Source of the DNA: Furcasterigmium furcatum | Taxonomy: Eukaryota; Ascomycota; Sordariomycetes; Glomerellales; Plectosphaerellaceae | NCBI GenBank assembly: GCA_001599815.1 | Contig: BCIA01000003.1 | Location: 372,001-436,000, forward strand | DNA: 64,000 nucleotides | Reading direction: 5' to 3' | Shown here: piece after piece, positions 23,989 through 35,426 of the stretch | How the letters are laid out: each line of letters begins with the position of its first letter | How positions within the stretch are numbered: position 1 is the first letter of the stretch | Translations under genes and position numbers: made by a program | The notes under the pieces: generated by a model | What the model saw: only the letters and a program-made list of their open reading frames with translations | Told to the model about the DNA's origin: nothing | Database searches by the model: none

Positions 23989-24020
23989 CGCTGTCGGAGA
24001 CCGGGGCAGCCCATCTGCAT
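23985..24020 (-). promoter_or_regulatory. Candidate upstream ORF overlapping the SWI1 start
   Basis: On the SWI1 strand an ATG at 24020 opens an 11-codon frame (with a second in-frame ATG at 24014). Its TGA (23987-23985) overlaps the SWI1 ATG (23988-23986) as ATGA. If the leader includes it, it could limit initiation or allow termination-reinitiation. The transcript start is unknown. Confidence 0.45.
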
Positions 24021-24030
24021 CTGGCGGGAT

Positions 24031-24769
24031 CTGGGAGGGGAGGGTTGGTTAGCGGCGGCGCGATTCGTCGACGATCAGGCCCGTGTCCATTGAGATGGAG
24101 GCGGGTGATGGGCGAGATGGGTAGGAAGCGGGCGCGATGGAGTGAAGTCGCGTCGCGCGTCGGTTGGTGGAGGCTGAAAGGAAGACAGAGTGGATGCTTC
24201 TGGTGGCGGTCGGGACAAGGTTGGACTCGGCAACGCCGCAAATGGCCACGGCCAAGGTCTAGCAGCAGGTGCAGCGAGGAGTCAAGCGACCCGTTGCAGG
24301 GGAAGGGGCCGAGAGGGAAATGTAGATGAGGCGCCTTCGAAAAATGATGGTGGTGGGATTGGCGACGCGACCCGCGATGCGGTCGTGTGTGGTGGTGGGT
24401 AGATGGATGGTTGGGAAAAGGGAAAGAGTTTTCGGGGGAGGCGACACGGTGGTCAGAGTCGCGACGTCGCTCTCGCGATGGCTTCAATCAGGACCGCGAC
24501 ACGGATCGGCCGAGGGGAGGCAAGTGAAGTAATCGACGACAAGAGGCGCCACGAGGGATGGGAAGGCCAAACACCAGCAAGAGGACGAGTCTATGTGTGT
24601 ATCGGGCCGGGGGTGGAAAGGGATGGATGGATGGATGGGGTGCGATGGGAAAAGCGTGTCGGGGGAGCGAGCCGGGTACCTCAGGTGCTGAGGTGCTGCT
24701 GCTGGCTGCTGGGCTGGCTGGCTGGCTGGGGAGGGAGACAACAGGATAGAAAGCGAATCCTCCACTCAC
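24031..24769 (-). other. Candidate 5'-UTR intron of SWI1
   Basis: On the minus strand a GTGAGT donor at 24769-24764 and a pyrimidine-rich acceptor (CCCTCCCCTCCCAG) ending at 24031 would bound a 739 nt leader intron. It lies just upstream of the uORF and contains GGAT and CTGG microsatellites. This is splice-consensus evidence only. Confidence 0.35.
24621..24640. repeat. GGAT microsatellite
   Basis: Four consecutive GGAT units with a trailing GGGG. Similar short GGAT and CTGG runs occur near 24710-24730 and 24895-24912, inside or next to the putative SWI1 leader. Confidence 0.8.
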
Positions 24770-27700
24770 TTGATGCTGCCTCTGCCTGGTGATTGAATGG
24801 TTGAATGGCGCACGCACGCGTTGGGGGACGGATCGGATGTCGAAGGTTGCGCGCTGTCCCGGTCTTGGTGGTCTGTCCGGTCGCTTGGATGGCTGCTGGC
24901 TGGATGGATGGATGCAGCGCGCGTGCGGTGAGTGAGCGCTTTCTCTCAGGACGGATCGGTCTCGTCAGCGGAGAGAGAGAAAATCGGTCGGGGGAATGTC
25001 AGTTCTGTCTGGCGAGGCGACCAGACGCGTGGAGAGGCGAGGGAAAGAAGAACCACCCGGATTTGTTGCTGCAAGCGGCCAAACCCCGGCCACCGGCAGG
25101 TGTTGCGGGCTGCTGATTGGTCGGATCGACGCCGGCCGGGTTTCACGCTGCGCCCGCGAATGTGCGCTAGTACGTCTGGGGCCTGGCGTCAGTGATAGCG
25201 CAGTCGAGGTGGGCTTCGGTGAGCGTGTTAGTCCAATGAGAGGGCGCACTACGAGGGAGATAGCATGGGAGGATATGGTGTTAGTGCAAGTGTCTGGAGT
25301 CCTGCGAGGCCCTAACAGCAGCGAAGGAGGAACTATCCTCTCCTTACCAGCTGTCTGTCGGCATGCCCATTGGTGATGGAGCACTTGCTTTCCCACCACC
25401 GAGGCCAGTACCCAGCCCAGCGCCAGAATCTCGAGTGCCCGTGCGGGAGACCAACGCCCTGGGAATCTTCCACTTGAAGGAAGAGTGCCATTCCGTGGGC
25501 TCCCACACCTGTCGGATCCGATGCTGGGTACGGGGTCTTCGTGATGGAGAGGCTCTCCTGAGCCTAGTGCCGACCACGAGGAACTCCAGATCGTCGTTCG
25601 ACGGAATACGGATTGCTTCCGGTCCTCGACACCAGCCATAGCCCGCTTGGGATCATGACAAACGAATGGTCGGGTTTTCGAGAAACCTGCCCTCCATCCC
25701 CCGTGCATGGCCTCGTTGTCGAAGCAGCATACGCCAATGAAGCGCCATGCAGCTGTGCCTGAGTCGGAGGGCGGGTGGGCGACATCAGATCGCCGCCGCG
25801 CGTGGCCCGAGACAACGCGAGTCCTGTCCTCCCAGTCCGCCCAACGGTCCAACTGACGACGAGTTGGCCCCGCGAATGGTGGTCTCGTGGACGTCGAGGA
25901 AATGGTTGCACATGGGTTGCTGATGGGCTCGTTCGCTCGCCCGCCCGAAAGGACCCTCCCGCTAGCTCGCCCGCCAATGCTGGTGCCAGCCCAGTGTCGT
26001 TGCGCCGGACCCTTGTCGCCTGCCCTGTCGGGACCCAGACATGGAGCGCGCCGTTTCGGCTCATTCGATCGCAGAGTGGCGAGACTGGCTTTTCCATGTC
26101 CTGGCGAGGAGACGTCAAACCAGCGCCGTTTCGTTTTGAGATGCTCGAGAATTTTCTGAAGACGTCGCGGGCTGCGAGGAACTTCTGGACCGGACTGCTG
26201 CTGGGCGTCTTCAGGGCGTCTTCAGGGCCCTTCTGCCGCTAACAGCGCCCCCGAGTGAGCGGCCGGAATCCATGGTTGGGCGGATGTACCAATTCCCGCA
26301 TATAAGTGACGGCGGAGGCAGAGCGACAGCGACGGGGCCCGCAAACACGTCCAGAGCAGGCTCAAAACGACGAAAAGGACGGACGAGAAGGGGAGGAAGG
26401 GGAAATGAGGGAAAATGGGAGAAGAGGAGGAGGAAAAGGGCAGCGCGAGGAGGTGGGCGAGTCTTATGAGAGAGGTACGGGGTACTTTCCGGGCGGGTGC
26501 ACTAGCAGCAGCGACAGAGCCAGAATTGGATCCCCGCCATCTGCGCCCTCTCATTCCTCACTCACCACCCGACCTGAACCTGCAACCCAAAGCCGTCCGC
26601 GGGAGCCAAGGTTCCCCGGGAATGAACCTTTTATTCTTTCGGGGTTCTGATACTTACTTATTATTAGTATTGCTCTTTTTTATCTGGCTTTTGCCCTGCG
26701 CCTTCTGGCCAGGACCCCTCCCCGCCTCCGAACTCTCTCCCCAGGACGGATGGAAGAGCCGGACAACACGACAGACACACACACACACAGTCACACACGA
26801 TTCCCGCCCTCCCCTCGTCTCGTCATCGCCTGGATCCATCCATCCATAATAACCCATGGCTCGCTCCCTCGGGATGTCCTTGTTCGCTGCAGGGACCAGC
26901 TGACACGCGCGTTTCCGTGACTCCATCCCACGCAGTTTCTATCTGGCCGCCGTCCGTCCACGCCCTCTTCCCCTTCTCCCAGATGCATGGTGCTACGGAA
27001 TCCTGCCGGCTTTCACCGCAAGTCCAACCACCACCACTCGATCAGCACGACGCCCAGCCAGGAACAACAAACACCTCACTCACCCCCACCGGCGTCGCTC
27101 GCATGGAGGCCAGGTCAGGTTGGCGGTCGGGTCGCAAATGGTGGTCCCCGAACAACAATTGAACCGTCCGTCCTGGCCGAGGCCGCGAGCGACCGCCTCT
27201 TCCCGGCCCATAATACCGAGCAATTTGTGTCTAATCCGCCCCCCTCCCCCTTTCACCGTCTGGGTATCCTGGGTTCCTCAATAGTTTGCGTGCCTATCCT
27301 TGTGACCTCTGATGGACCGTCTTGGCTTTTCTGGATGCTTTCTTTTGGGAGTGTAAATCCCGGCCCCTCACACCTCTGATGGGAATGTTATCGTGGCTGC
27401 TCTCTTTGCCTGGCGGGTTGGGCTTCCCGGGCCGACCACCCCCATGGAAGCCGACGGGCTCCCCACGCTTCATGTGTCTGCTTTTTACATTTCTTGCCCG
27501 TGTTGCTCATGGTTTCGGTTTTCCGCTGGGCCCTGACCTGCCTGCGCAAATCTAAGACAGCGCACACCCCGTGCATGCGGCGTCATGACATGACTGACTC
27601 GGCGCGGCCCCTCCGCGTCGTTCGATCGCCCGATGCACCCTGTGGCACATCAGCTGCGCTTGGCACGCTTTCCGGCATTCTGCCAGACAGAATCGGACCT

Positions 27701-29141
27701 CATTTCGAGCCTCGATGAAGATCTGACCTGCTCTCCTCTCAATCGCTTTGGGTTGGTTGCGAAACTTGGCGAAACTCTGCCCTGCTTTGGGGCCCTCAAT
27801 CCACTTTCGACGCCTGTTGGGGTGCGGTCGTTGGTTGGTCTTCCAAGTTCATCGACGTTAGCATCAGCCACGAGTGCACCTCGGCCTACCTGCTTGACGT
27901 CAAAAAATGAATGATTTAATTGAACACGGGTGCCTGGGCGAAATAAATAATCGAATTATATATTTATCTCAACGTTGGTATAGCGGCTGCTTTGCAGTCA
28001 TGGGCTGCGTTCATGTTTATTTCAGCCCTGGCCGCCGAACGAGCCGACATCAGGAGTCTGGCTGGTGGCGAAACCTACACCGAGCATCGCTTATTGTCTA
28101 AAATAATTCCCCTCTGGATCATTGGGCTTGCATTTATGCCTTGTCTAGTAATGGAGCGACCGCATGCTCCTGTCGTGAATTTGGAGCTATGACTGATGCT
28201 GCGACTGGAGGCTGAAAATACCTATCCTGCCACAATGGCAGTGTCACCTTAGGCCGACTCGGAGCTTCTGGGTGCTACTGAGAATGCAGAATGCAGAATA
28301 CGGAATACCTAATATTAATATTCAAATATATGAATTGTATTTATTGAGTTACTTGGGGGTCGAGTCGAATTCAGCTGGAAGTCCTTGAAGAAATCAAGAT
28401 GTCGACCGAACGGGACATCGAGCGAGAGGATTTGACAAGCACACTTTCCCCGCCTCACACTCGAGAATTTCGATGAGTGCCGAATAAGATGACTTGAAAC
28501 AATCCAACGTAAAGCTGAGAGGCCCAGTCCCGGGTCCTCCGTCCATCCTCTACCCTCATGCCTTCCGTTGCTGTGTCGCCAGGCACCCCAAAGCCAGCAA
28601 TAATAAGTGTCGAATGGCATCCCCACGGGTCTCCCCCAAGCGTCAACTCGTACAACCGATGTATAGAGACCATTTGATGGGCCCTTTAAAGTCAGTTCCA
28701 AGTCAAGATAATCTCGGCGCACTGTCTGCTCTCTGCACAAGTTTCGGGAGACCTCGAGGAGCTCCATGGTGCCAGCGCGGCCCTCCGTTATCATCGAAGG
28801 AGGCAACCTACATAGCCATCCAGACCACTGGGGTTGAAGGCAAACCTGAAGCGAAATACTTGCCTACCGGACAATTCAAGATCATTCTCCTCGTTCGAAT
28901 CTTTACACGAACTATCAGGACACGCACAGCCGTCGTCGAAGAACAGCAACAAGATCACAGTCTCTTTCCACCAACCACGAAACATTTAGCTGAAGACCAA
29001 GACTCTGGCGAGAATAATGAGAATGAACCTGAGCTCCGAATCTGATTGTGGCTGGAAAGTATGGGCTATGCGGCCACCAGAATCACTACCGCGAACACGG
29101 AGAACGGAGAGATGGCAGGATACGAAATGCTTCATTTATAT
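24770..29141. other. Long gene-free region between SWI1 and UTP6
   Basis: About 4.4 kb in which I find no credible gene: the frames present (up to 295 codons) are low-complexity or resemble nothing. It includes GGAT/CTGG microsatellite DNA, purine-rich tracts near 26390-26460, an (AC)n run near 26775, a TATA-like CATATAAG near 26300, and AT-rich sequence near 27950 and 28300-28340. Part of it is probably SWI1 leader and promoter DNA. No complete tRNA or mobile-element protein was recognised. Confidence 0.5.
26775..26789. repeat. AC dinucleotide microsatellite
   Basis: An uninterrupted AC run of seven units, followed by a second short ACAC run. It lies in gene-free DNA. Confidence 0.8.
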
Positions 29142-30392
29142 CTATGCTGCCTTGGACTTGATATGCAGCAAAACCGCCCTGATGCCCTCATCCAGACCCT
29201 CGACAGCCAGAATACGCTCGACCCAGACACCTGTCTTCTCCTGCAATCCGGACCTGTCCGACGTGGCCTCGAGGCCCTGCTGCAACCGTGACAGCACATC
29301 CTTGAGCGCGCGCGGGAACTCGGCCGTGAAAGGACTGACGCCGACCAGCGGCTGCTGCGTGTAGCAGCTCCATGTGGACGGCGACTCGGGGTGCTCCTCC
29401 TGCATCGCCTCGAGCACATGGGCCAGGAGCTTTGCCTGCGCGGACACCTTGGCGAATGCCGCGAAGAGGTCGAAGAATCTCTCCGCGACGTCGCTGCTGT
29501 AGAACTCCTGCTTCCGCGAGATGTCGAAAATGGCCATCGGTATCGCGCCGTCCATGGCGGGGTTGTTCTCGAGCGTCTCCGCCTCCTCCTTGTCGAACAC
29601 GGCCTCCTTCGCCGGCTCGGGGTTCGGGATGATGATCTCGTCCGCGTCCTCGTCGTCCTCGTCGTCGTTGATGCTGAAGAGCATCTCGTCTCCGTCGGCC
29701 ACCTTCTCCGCGGCCAGGGGGCCGACCTTCTTGCCCCGCTTCGTGTCCTGCTTTTTGCTCTCGGCCTTGGCCAGCCACTCCATCTCGCACCTGGCGTACT
29801 CGAGCCACAGCGCCTCGTCGGTCGTGCAGAACCTGCACCCGCGCATGAAGTAGCCCCTCGCGGAGCCCATGTCGCCGTTCTTCGCCGCCCTGCGGCCCGC
29901 AATGACCCAGAGGTCGGCATCTCGCGGCATCAGGCGCAGGGCCTGGGTCATCGTCCTCCTCCACCGCTTGGTCGCCTTGGCCTTGGCGGCGTAGGCCAGG
30001 TACTCGAGCCAGAGCTCCTTCGATGCGGGTCGCTTCGTGACGGCGCGGTCGTAGATGGCGAAGACGCGGGCCTGGGTGGCATGTTGGGACGAGACGTGGC
30101 GGATCTTGAGGCGCTCGCAGCGCTTGACTCGCAGTGCGTCGAGGGAGACCTCCCATGCGGCGTACGAGGAGAAGTCGGCAGGCTTGACGCCGGGGGCAAG
30201 ACAACGGTGCTCGAAATCGCTGCGGCGCTGGACAATTGACCTGATCTCGTCCTGCTGGTGGTTAGACACTTCCGAGAAACGCTCGAGGTTGGGGGGACAA
30301 ACCTTTGTGAAGATTTCCTTCTGCTCCCATTCCCGCAGCTGGGGAACGGAGCGCTCCATGTAGAAGCGAGCTTTTTCTGCGACGCCCGCCAT
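29142..30392 (-). CDS. UTP6: U3 snoRNP-associated protein UTP6
   Basis: Exons 30392..30303 and 30251..29142; 399 residues. The 51 nt intron (GTTTGT...CTAAC...CAG) is a multiple of three without a stop, so the unspliced frame is continuous and would add 17 residues (VCPPNLERF...) inside the conserved EWEQKEIFTK-DEIRSIVQRRSDFEHR block; the family shows no such insert. HAT-type repeats follow (ATQARVFAIYDRAVTKRPASKELWLEYLAYAAK; WVIAGRRAAKNGDMGSARGYFMRGCRFC). An acidic segment (NDDEDDEDADE) interrupts the middle. Family knowledge: Utp6 belongs to the UTP-B part of the small-subunit processome and acts in nucleolar 18S rRNA maturation. Confidence 0.93.
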   Translation of the reverse strand: MAGVAEKARFYMERSVPQLREWEQKEIFTKVCPPNLERFSEVSNHQQDEIRSIVQRRSDFEHRCLAPGVKPADFSSYAAWEVSLDALRVKRCERLKIRHVSSQHATQARVFAIYDRAVTKRPASKELWLEYLAYAAKAKATKRWRRTMTQALRLMPRDADLWVIAGRRAAKNGDMGSARGYFMRGCRFCTTDEALWLEYARCEMEWLAKAESKKQDTKRGKKVGPLAAEKVADGDEMLFSINDDEDDEDADEIIIPNPEPAKEAVFDKEEAETLENNPAMDGAIPMAIFDISRKQEFYSSDVAERFFDLFAAFAKVSAQAKLLAHVLEAMQEEHPESPSTWSCYTQQPLVGVSPFTAEFPRALKDVLSRLQQGLEATSDRSGLQEKTGVWVERILAVEGLDEGIRAVLLHIKSKAA

Positions 30393-30899
30393 GGCTGATG
30401 ATTGCCTCCTGGGAGAAACGGGCTAAGACGGTGGGAGGTGTCGTGTCTGGTTGGTACAGCACTTCCTCACAACTGGTGCGGTGCAGAAAAAGTTGGGCGA
30501 GGCTGAAGGTGTCGTCGAAATTTTAGTGGAGCCGCCAGGAGCAGCCTCGTCTCATCCCGGTGCTCCCCGCGCTAGACCCGATCAGGTTACGCCTGCCCAA
30601 TACGGGAAGCGAATCCAGGGGTTGGTCCATCAGATGCTCCTGCCAGTGAAGCAAGCCCGTGACTGGAGCTTCCACAGGTTCGCACGAGTCCGACGGTCCA
30701 ACTCGACACGCGACGCTCCGGACGCCGAGGAGCAGCAGCTTCAACTTTCTCACCCCCCCATCCACCATCAGGCGACTCCCTCCTTTTTTGCTTCCTTCAC
30801 TCTTTTATCTGGCGTGCATTGCCTCTTTTTCTTCCATTTGACGTCCGGATTGACCGGATGCTCTCCCTTGCCCGTGGTTCTTCCTGCTGAGCGGCCACG
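30393..30899. promoter_or_regulatory. Divergent promoter region of UTP6 and CWH43
   Basis: There are 507 bp between start codons at 30392 (minus) and 30900 (plus). A pyrimidine-rich stretch near 30778-30840, on the CWH43 side, is typical of fungal promoters and leaders. No defined operator seen. Confidence 0.5.
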
Positions 30900-33800
30900 A
30901 TGGCATCAAAGTACAAGGACAAGGATGGTGGCGTTGTGCTGACCTTCGGAGGCCAATGGGTCAGCTGGGCGCATACCATCGTCGCCTACGGTACGCAATC
31001 GCGCGAACATCCATGCCGCGGCTTCCACTGACAGTGCGTGTGTGCAGCCGCCTTCATCAGCGCCTTCATCGTCGGCGTCTCCCTCCACTACAAGAAGATC
31101 GTCCAGAACGAGTGGTTCGGCTATCCCGAGGAATGGTTCCCCTCTGTGTCCGCCACCATCGGCGACCGATACCCCGAACGATCCTTCTTCATGGTCTTCA
31201 TCGCGATCACGTCCGGCCCCCGCTTCATCCTCGTCGGCCTCTGGTACCTCCTGACCAGGAAGCCCGGCCACAAGCTGCCGACCTTCATCTTCGCCATGGG
31301 CATCTTCCGCACCCTGACGTGCGGTGGCTTCACCTATGTGACCTCGACCGACGACCACGACTGGCACGACATCTTCATGATCTCTTACATCGTGGCGACC
31401 CTCCCTTGGACCCTGGGCTGCATCGCCCTGAGCCCCCCGAACCCGACTGCCATCAGGTATCGCAAGATCATCGCGGGCTCCTTCTTCGGCACCCTCGTGC
31501 CCCTCATCTACTTCTTCATCCAGCACAAGGTGCACCGGATCGCCGGAGGTAGGAAACCATACACCCAAGCCCAAGTACTGCCAGCTGACATACCGCAGCA
31601 TACACAATCTACGCATTCTTCGAGTGGGCGCTCATCCTCTTCGACGTCGGCTTCGACGCCGTCACGGCCATTGACTTTAGCACTTTCGAGGTGGTGGTCA
31701 GGGACGTCAAGGGAGCAAGCAAGGGGTACGTGCAATGGCTTCCAAAGTAGTCCTGTCTGCTCTCCGCCTCGCAGCCGAGGCGCAAAATACAACATGACGA
31801 ATTATGATTCTAAAACTATGGTGGTGGTCATAGTGAGAACCGGTCTTCCGTCCCCTCTGCTGTCCTCGAGAAGGAGTACGTATTGCCCTGGACTCCTCAT
31901 CTTACCCTGGATATTTTGCTGACCGCCTCGAAGGAAGGAAAAGGCCACCGCTGGCCTGTTCTCCGCCAAGTTCTCTCTGGGCGACGCCATTGACACTGCT
32001 GCCGAGGTCTACCACGGCTTCATCTTCTGGTCCATGCTGACCAGTCTCGGCGTCGTCGTCTGGTACTTCCCTCTGTGGTACATGGGCATTTCCGGCTACG
32101 AGGTGTTCGTCATGTCCACTGTCACTCCCTTCTTCCTCGGCATCAAGCCGTTCCGCCGCTTCGCCGTCGCCAACCAGCGCACTATCCACCTGCTGTCTCT
32201 GGTTGGTATGATCGCCTTCAAGATTGAGAAAGACGTTCTCCGCCTCGCCGCTGTTGGTTTCGGTGTTGGCATGGCCTGCCTCGGCTGGGCCACCACTTTC
32301 TTCGCCGAGTCCGTCCACGAGGGCAGGCTCGAGGCCAAGATCCTGGCCTTCACTGTCGGCCTCATCCTGTCCTCGACCCTCAAGTTCGCCTGGTACACCA
32401 ACAACCCCGTGTGGCCCATCATGCATGCCGAGAACGGCGGCTGGAACGGCATTGGCGGTATCGTGGCCGCTCTCGCCGCCATGCGTTTCGTCCGCAAGGC
32501 CCCTCTGACGAGCGGCGAGGCTGGTTCCGACCCTCAGCGCGGCGGCTCTCCCGTGCTCGCCGCCTGCGGTGTTGCCGGCCTCATGTTCGCCCTCCACTCT
32601 CTCCTGTCCGACACCAGCACCATGATTCTCTGGGTCTGGGAGGGATACCCGATTCGCGGCCCGACTTCCAACACCTATGGCTGGATGACCGCTGTCGCCA
32701 TGACCGTTGGTCTGTTCTCTGGTCTCTACCGCCCGGCCTTGTTCTCCTCGTGGCCCGCCTTTGTTGCTGGTTCTATCGGTGCTGCCGTCGTCACTCTGTA
32801 CCACAACTGGACCGGTTACTATGGTGCTCTTGCCCTCACGGTGTACCTGATGGCCATCTCCATCCCTCTCCTGACCAACGCCTCGAAGAAGAGCCCTGCC
32901 ACCACCTTTGGCCTGGGATTCTTCATCTACAACTTCATGGTGCTCTTCCACGTGTGGGTTGTGGCTTATGCCTTCGTCCCTGGCGGTCCTCTCGTCCGTG
33001 AGCACACCGATTGGGTCATGGCCACTATGATGGTCCTCATCGGCCTGGGCGTGGCGGATCTCAAGGTTGCCAGCGGCCGCCGTAAGAAGGCGCAGCGTCC
33101 CTCTGCCTCGACCACGCAGCACCGCAAGTACATTTCCTTTACGGCTGTTGCCATCAACCTGTTCTTCGCGTCGGCTGCTTTCATGCGATTCCCTACCAAC
33201 GACTACAAGCCTTACCACCCCGAGGACCGCGTCCTGACTGCCGGTATCTGGACCATCCATTTCTCTCTCGACAACGACATGTGGTCTTCCGAGTACCGCA
33301 TGCGTGATCTCATCAAGGAGATGGAGCTTGATGTTGTCGGTCTCCTCGAGTCCGACAACCAGCGTATCATCATGGGCAACCGCGATACCACGCAGTTCAT
33401 TGCTGAGGATCTCGGCATGTATGTCGACTACGGCCCAGGCCCCGACAAGCACACCTGGGGCGCTGCTCTGCTGTCCAAGTTCCCCATCCTCAAGTCGGAG
33501 CACCATCTTCTGCCTTCGCCGGTTGGTGAGCTTGCCCCTGCCATCCACGCCACCCTCGACGTGTATGGCCGTGAGGTGGACGTCTTCGTCTTCCACTCCG
33601 GCCAGGAGGAGGACCCCGAGGACCGCCGCCTGCAGTCCGAGTACCTAGCCAAGCTCATGGGCGAGAGCACCCGCCCCGCCGTCCTCCTGTCGTACCTCGT
33701 CACCAAGCCTCTCAAGGGCAACTACAACACCTACGTCAGCGAGACGTCGGGCATGCACGACATCGACCCGACCGACTGGGACAGGTGGTGCGAGTACATC

Positions 33801-34067
33801 CTGTTCAAGAACATCAAGCGCGTCGGCTACGCACGCGTCAGCCGCAGCACCATCACGGACACGGAGCTGCAGGTGGGCAAGTTCGTCATCCCGGCGTCGG
33901 ACGCGGAGAGCCAGGCGCTGGAGGCGCTCGACGCGGACGCCCGCAACAAGCGCGTCGAGGAGGACCAGGTGCCCGCCGGCTGGAGGTTCCCTGCCATATT
34001 CCGGGGCCAGGGCGTCAGGGACCACAGGTATCACGTCTTTGACGAGCCGCGCTACTACAACAACTAG
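30900..34067 (+). CDS. CWH43: CWH43: GPI-anchor ceramide-remodelling protein (PGAP2-like + EEP domain)
   Basis: Five exons: 30900..30990, 31048..31548, 31599..31725, 31834..31875 and 31934..34067; 964 residues. Introns are 57, 50, 108 and 58 nt. Exon 4 encodes only about 14 residues (ENRSSVPSAVLEK), and the 108 nt intron 3 is the longest proposed in the window. The N-terminal ~230 residues are a Frag1/DRAM/Sfk1 (PGAP2-like) multi-spanning domain; residues ~280-640 add about ten more membrane segments. From ~689 there is an endonuclease/exonuclease/phosphatase-like domain (LLESDNQR, HTWGAALLSKFPILKSEHHLLP, WCEYILF). Family knowledge: yeast Cwh43 acts in the ER to place ceramide on GPI anchors. 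The EEP His-Asn-His positions look altered (VFHSGQEED), so a lipid-binding role is possible. Confidence 0.92.
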
Positions 34068-34477
34068 CGGGCGCGTGCGGGCTCGATCCGGCCGGCTGCC
34101 GGTCGGATGGAGCGGAAATAATGCGATTGCGGATTCCAGGATGGACTCCAGGTCGACGGGTGCGCGTGTATATGGGACGGTGGATTTTGGGACTTTGTAC
34201 AATGTCATACATGAACCTCTGAATGTCAACTCTAGCATTTCCTCTGTGACATCAAGGCTCCAGCTCGGAACTTCGAGGGCATGCGTGTACCCTGATGATA
34301 CTTGTTACTGTGGACCACGTTTGACACTTTGTGTCTGGTGTAAGGATCGTATGATCGGGTTTGTTCTAGACATTGAATGAATACTCTAATTAAAAAACGA
34401 AGCTAACAGATCTAATACACGCTTATAATACAAATTACAAAGTAAATCTAGTCTAATAAATGATATCCGTCCTGCGC
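34068..34477. other. Convergent 3' region of CWH43 and the SDR gene
   Basis: 410 bp between two converging stop codons. From about 34376 to 34470 the sequence is strongly AT-rich with TAAT/AATAAA-like stretches, suiting poly(A) sites for both genes. No gene seen. Confidence 0.5.
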
Positions 34478-35426
34478 CTATTTCCCAAGATGTTCAAGTC
34501 CAGTACCGTTCGTGATCATGGGATCCTGAAGCAGGGATCAGCAGCTGTCATTCCCTGCGGGGTTCGGATCGACTTACCAGGATGAACGACGGGAAAACCG
34601 CAGTCGCAAAGCGGATGAAGCTCGACATGGGACCGCGGCCGATGGTGCCGCTGGCGCCACGCACGATGTCGCCGACGAGGTTCCTGGCAAAGTCCTCGGG
34701 GCTCCCCAGGCGCGACTCGACGTCGTGGCCGCTGATGCGGGCCGCGATCTCCTTCCGCGCGGGCTCGTACCGCGAGCCCTTGGGCAGCTCGTAGCCGGGA
34801 CCGTTGGTGAAGATGTTGGTCTTGATGGCGCCGACGATGACGGTCAGGACCTTGACGCCGAAGGGCTTCAGCTCGTGGCGGAGGGCCTCGCTCATGGCTT
34901 CGGCGGCCGACTTGGAGCCGGCGTAGACGCCTAAAACGGGATGTTTAGCAATGAATAGTTGATGGACTCTTACGACGGACTTACCCATGAAGGGCGGTCT
35001 CACCAGCCCGGAGATGGACGCGAGGTTGGCGATGGTGCCTTTGGCCTCGATGACCAGGGGCGCGAAGGCCTTGATGACCGAGAATACGCCCCAGACGTTC
35101 ACGTCGTACATCTGCTTCGCGACCTCGATGTCCATGTCGAGCGTCGGCATGACGTACTGGTTGCCGGCGTTATTGACGAGGTAGTCGAGCCTGCCGCCCG
35201 TCTGCTGGGCGACGGCCTTGACGGCCTCCTGAATGGAAGCATCCGAGGTGACGTCCAGGGCGAGGACGGTCACGTTCGGCAGGCTTGCGAGCCCGGCGAC
35301 CTTGGATGGCGTTCGTGCCGTTGCGAAGACGTGCACGCCGCGGGACTGGAACTCCTTTGCGATGGCGAAGCCGAGGCCGCCCTCGCTACAGCCAGTCACC
35401 AGGGCTGTCTTTGCCTTGATGGTCAT
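34478..35426 (-). CDS. Short-chain dehydrogenase, AYR1-like
   Basis: Three exons, 35426..34985, 34930..34578 and 34525..34478; 280 residues, the usual length. TGCSEGGLGFAIA is the NADP(H) glycine motif of the Ayr1-type classical SDRs; NNAG, NLASISG (catalytic Ser) and YAGSK (Tyr-x3-Lys) follow. The 54 nt intron is a multiple of three with no stop and would insert 18 residues directly before the catalytic Tyr if left in. The 52 nt second intron (GTAAGT...CTTCAG) is inferred because it replaces an odd tail with DPMITNGTGLEHLGK, which fits the family's C-terminus. Family knowledge: Ayr1 reduces 1-acyl-dihydroxyacetone phosphate at the ER and lipid droplets. The substrate here is not determined. 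Confidence 0.85.

Noticed and set aside
24965..25852. 295-codon minus-strand frame upstream of SWI1
   Set aside because: No recognisable domain, biased composition, and no supporting splice or context evidence.
27970..28015. tRNA-like stretch (GTTGGTATAGCGG...TTTGCAGTCA)
   Set aside because: Resembles a D-arm and anticodon arm, but there is no T-arm (GGTTCRANNCC) or matching acceptor stem nearby.
28315..28806. 163-codon minus-strand frame
   Set aside because: No family resemblance and the 3' end lies in AT-rich repeat-like DNA.
31902..33596. 564-codon minus-strand frame
   Set aside because: Antisense of CWH43; Glu/Gly/Asp/His-rich shadow sequence.
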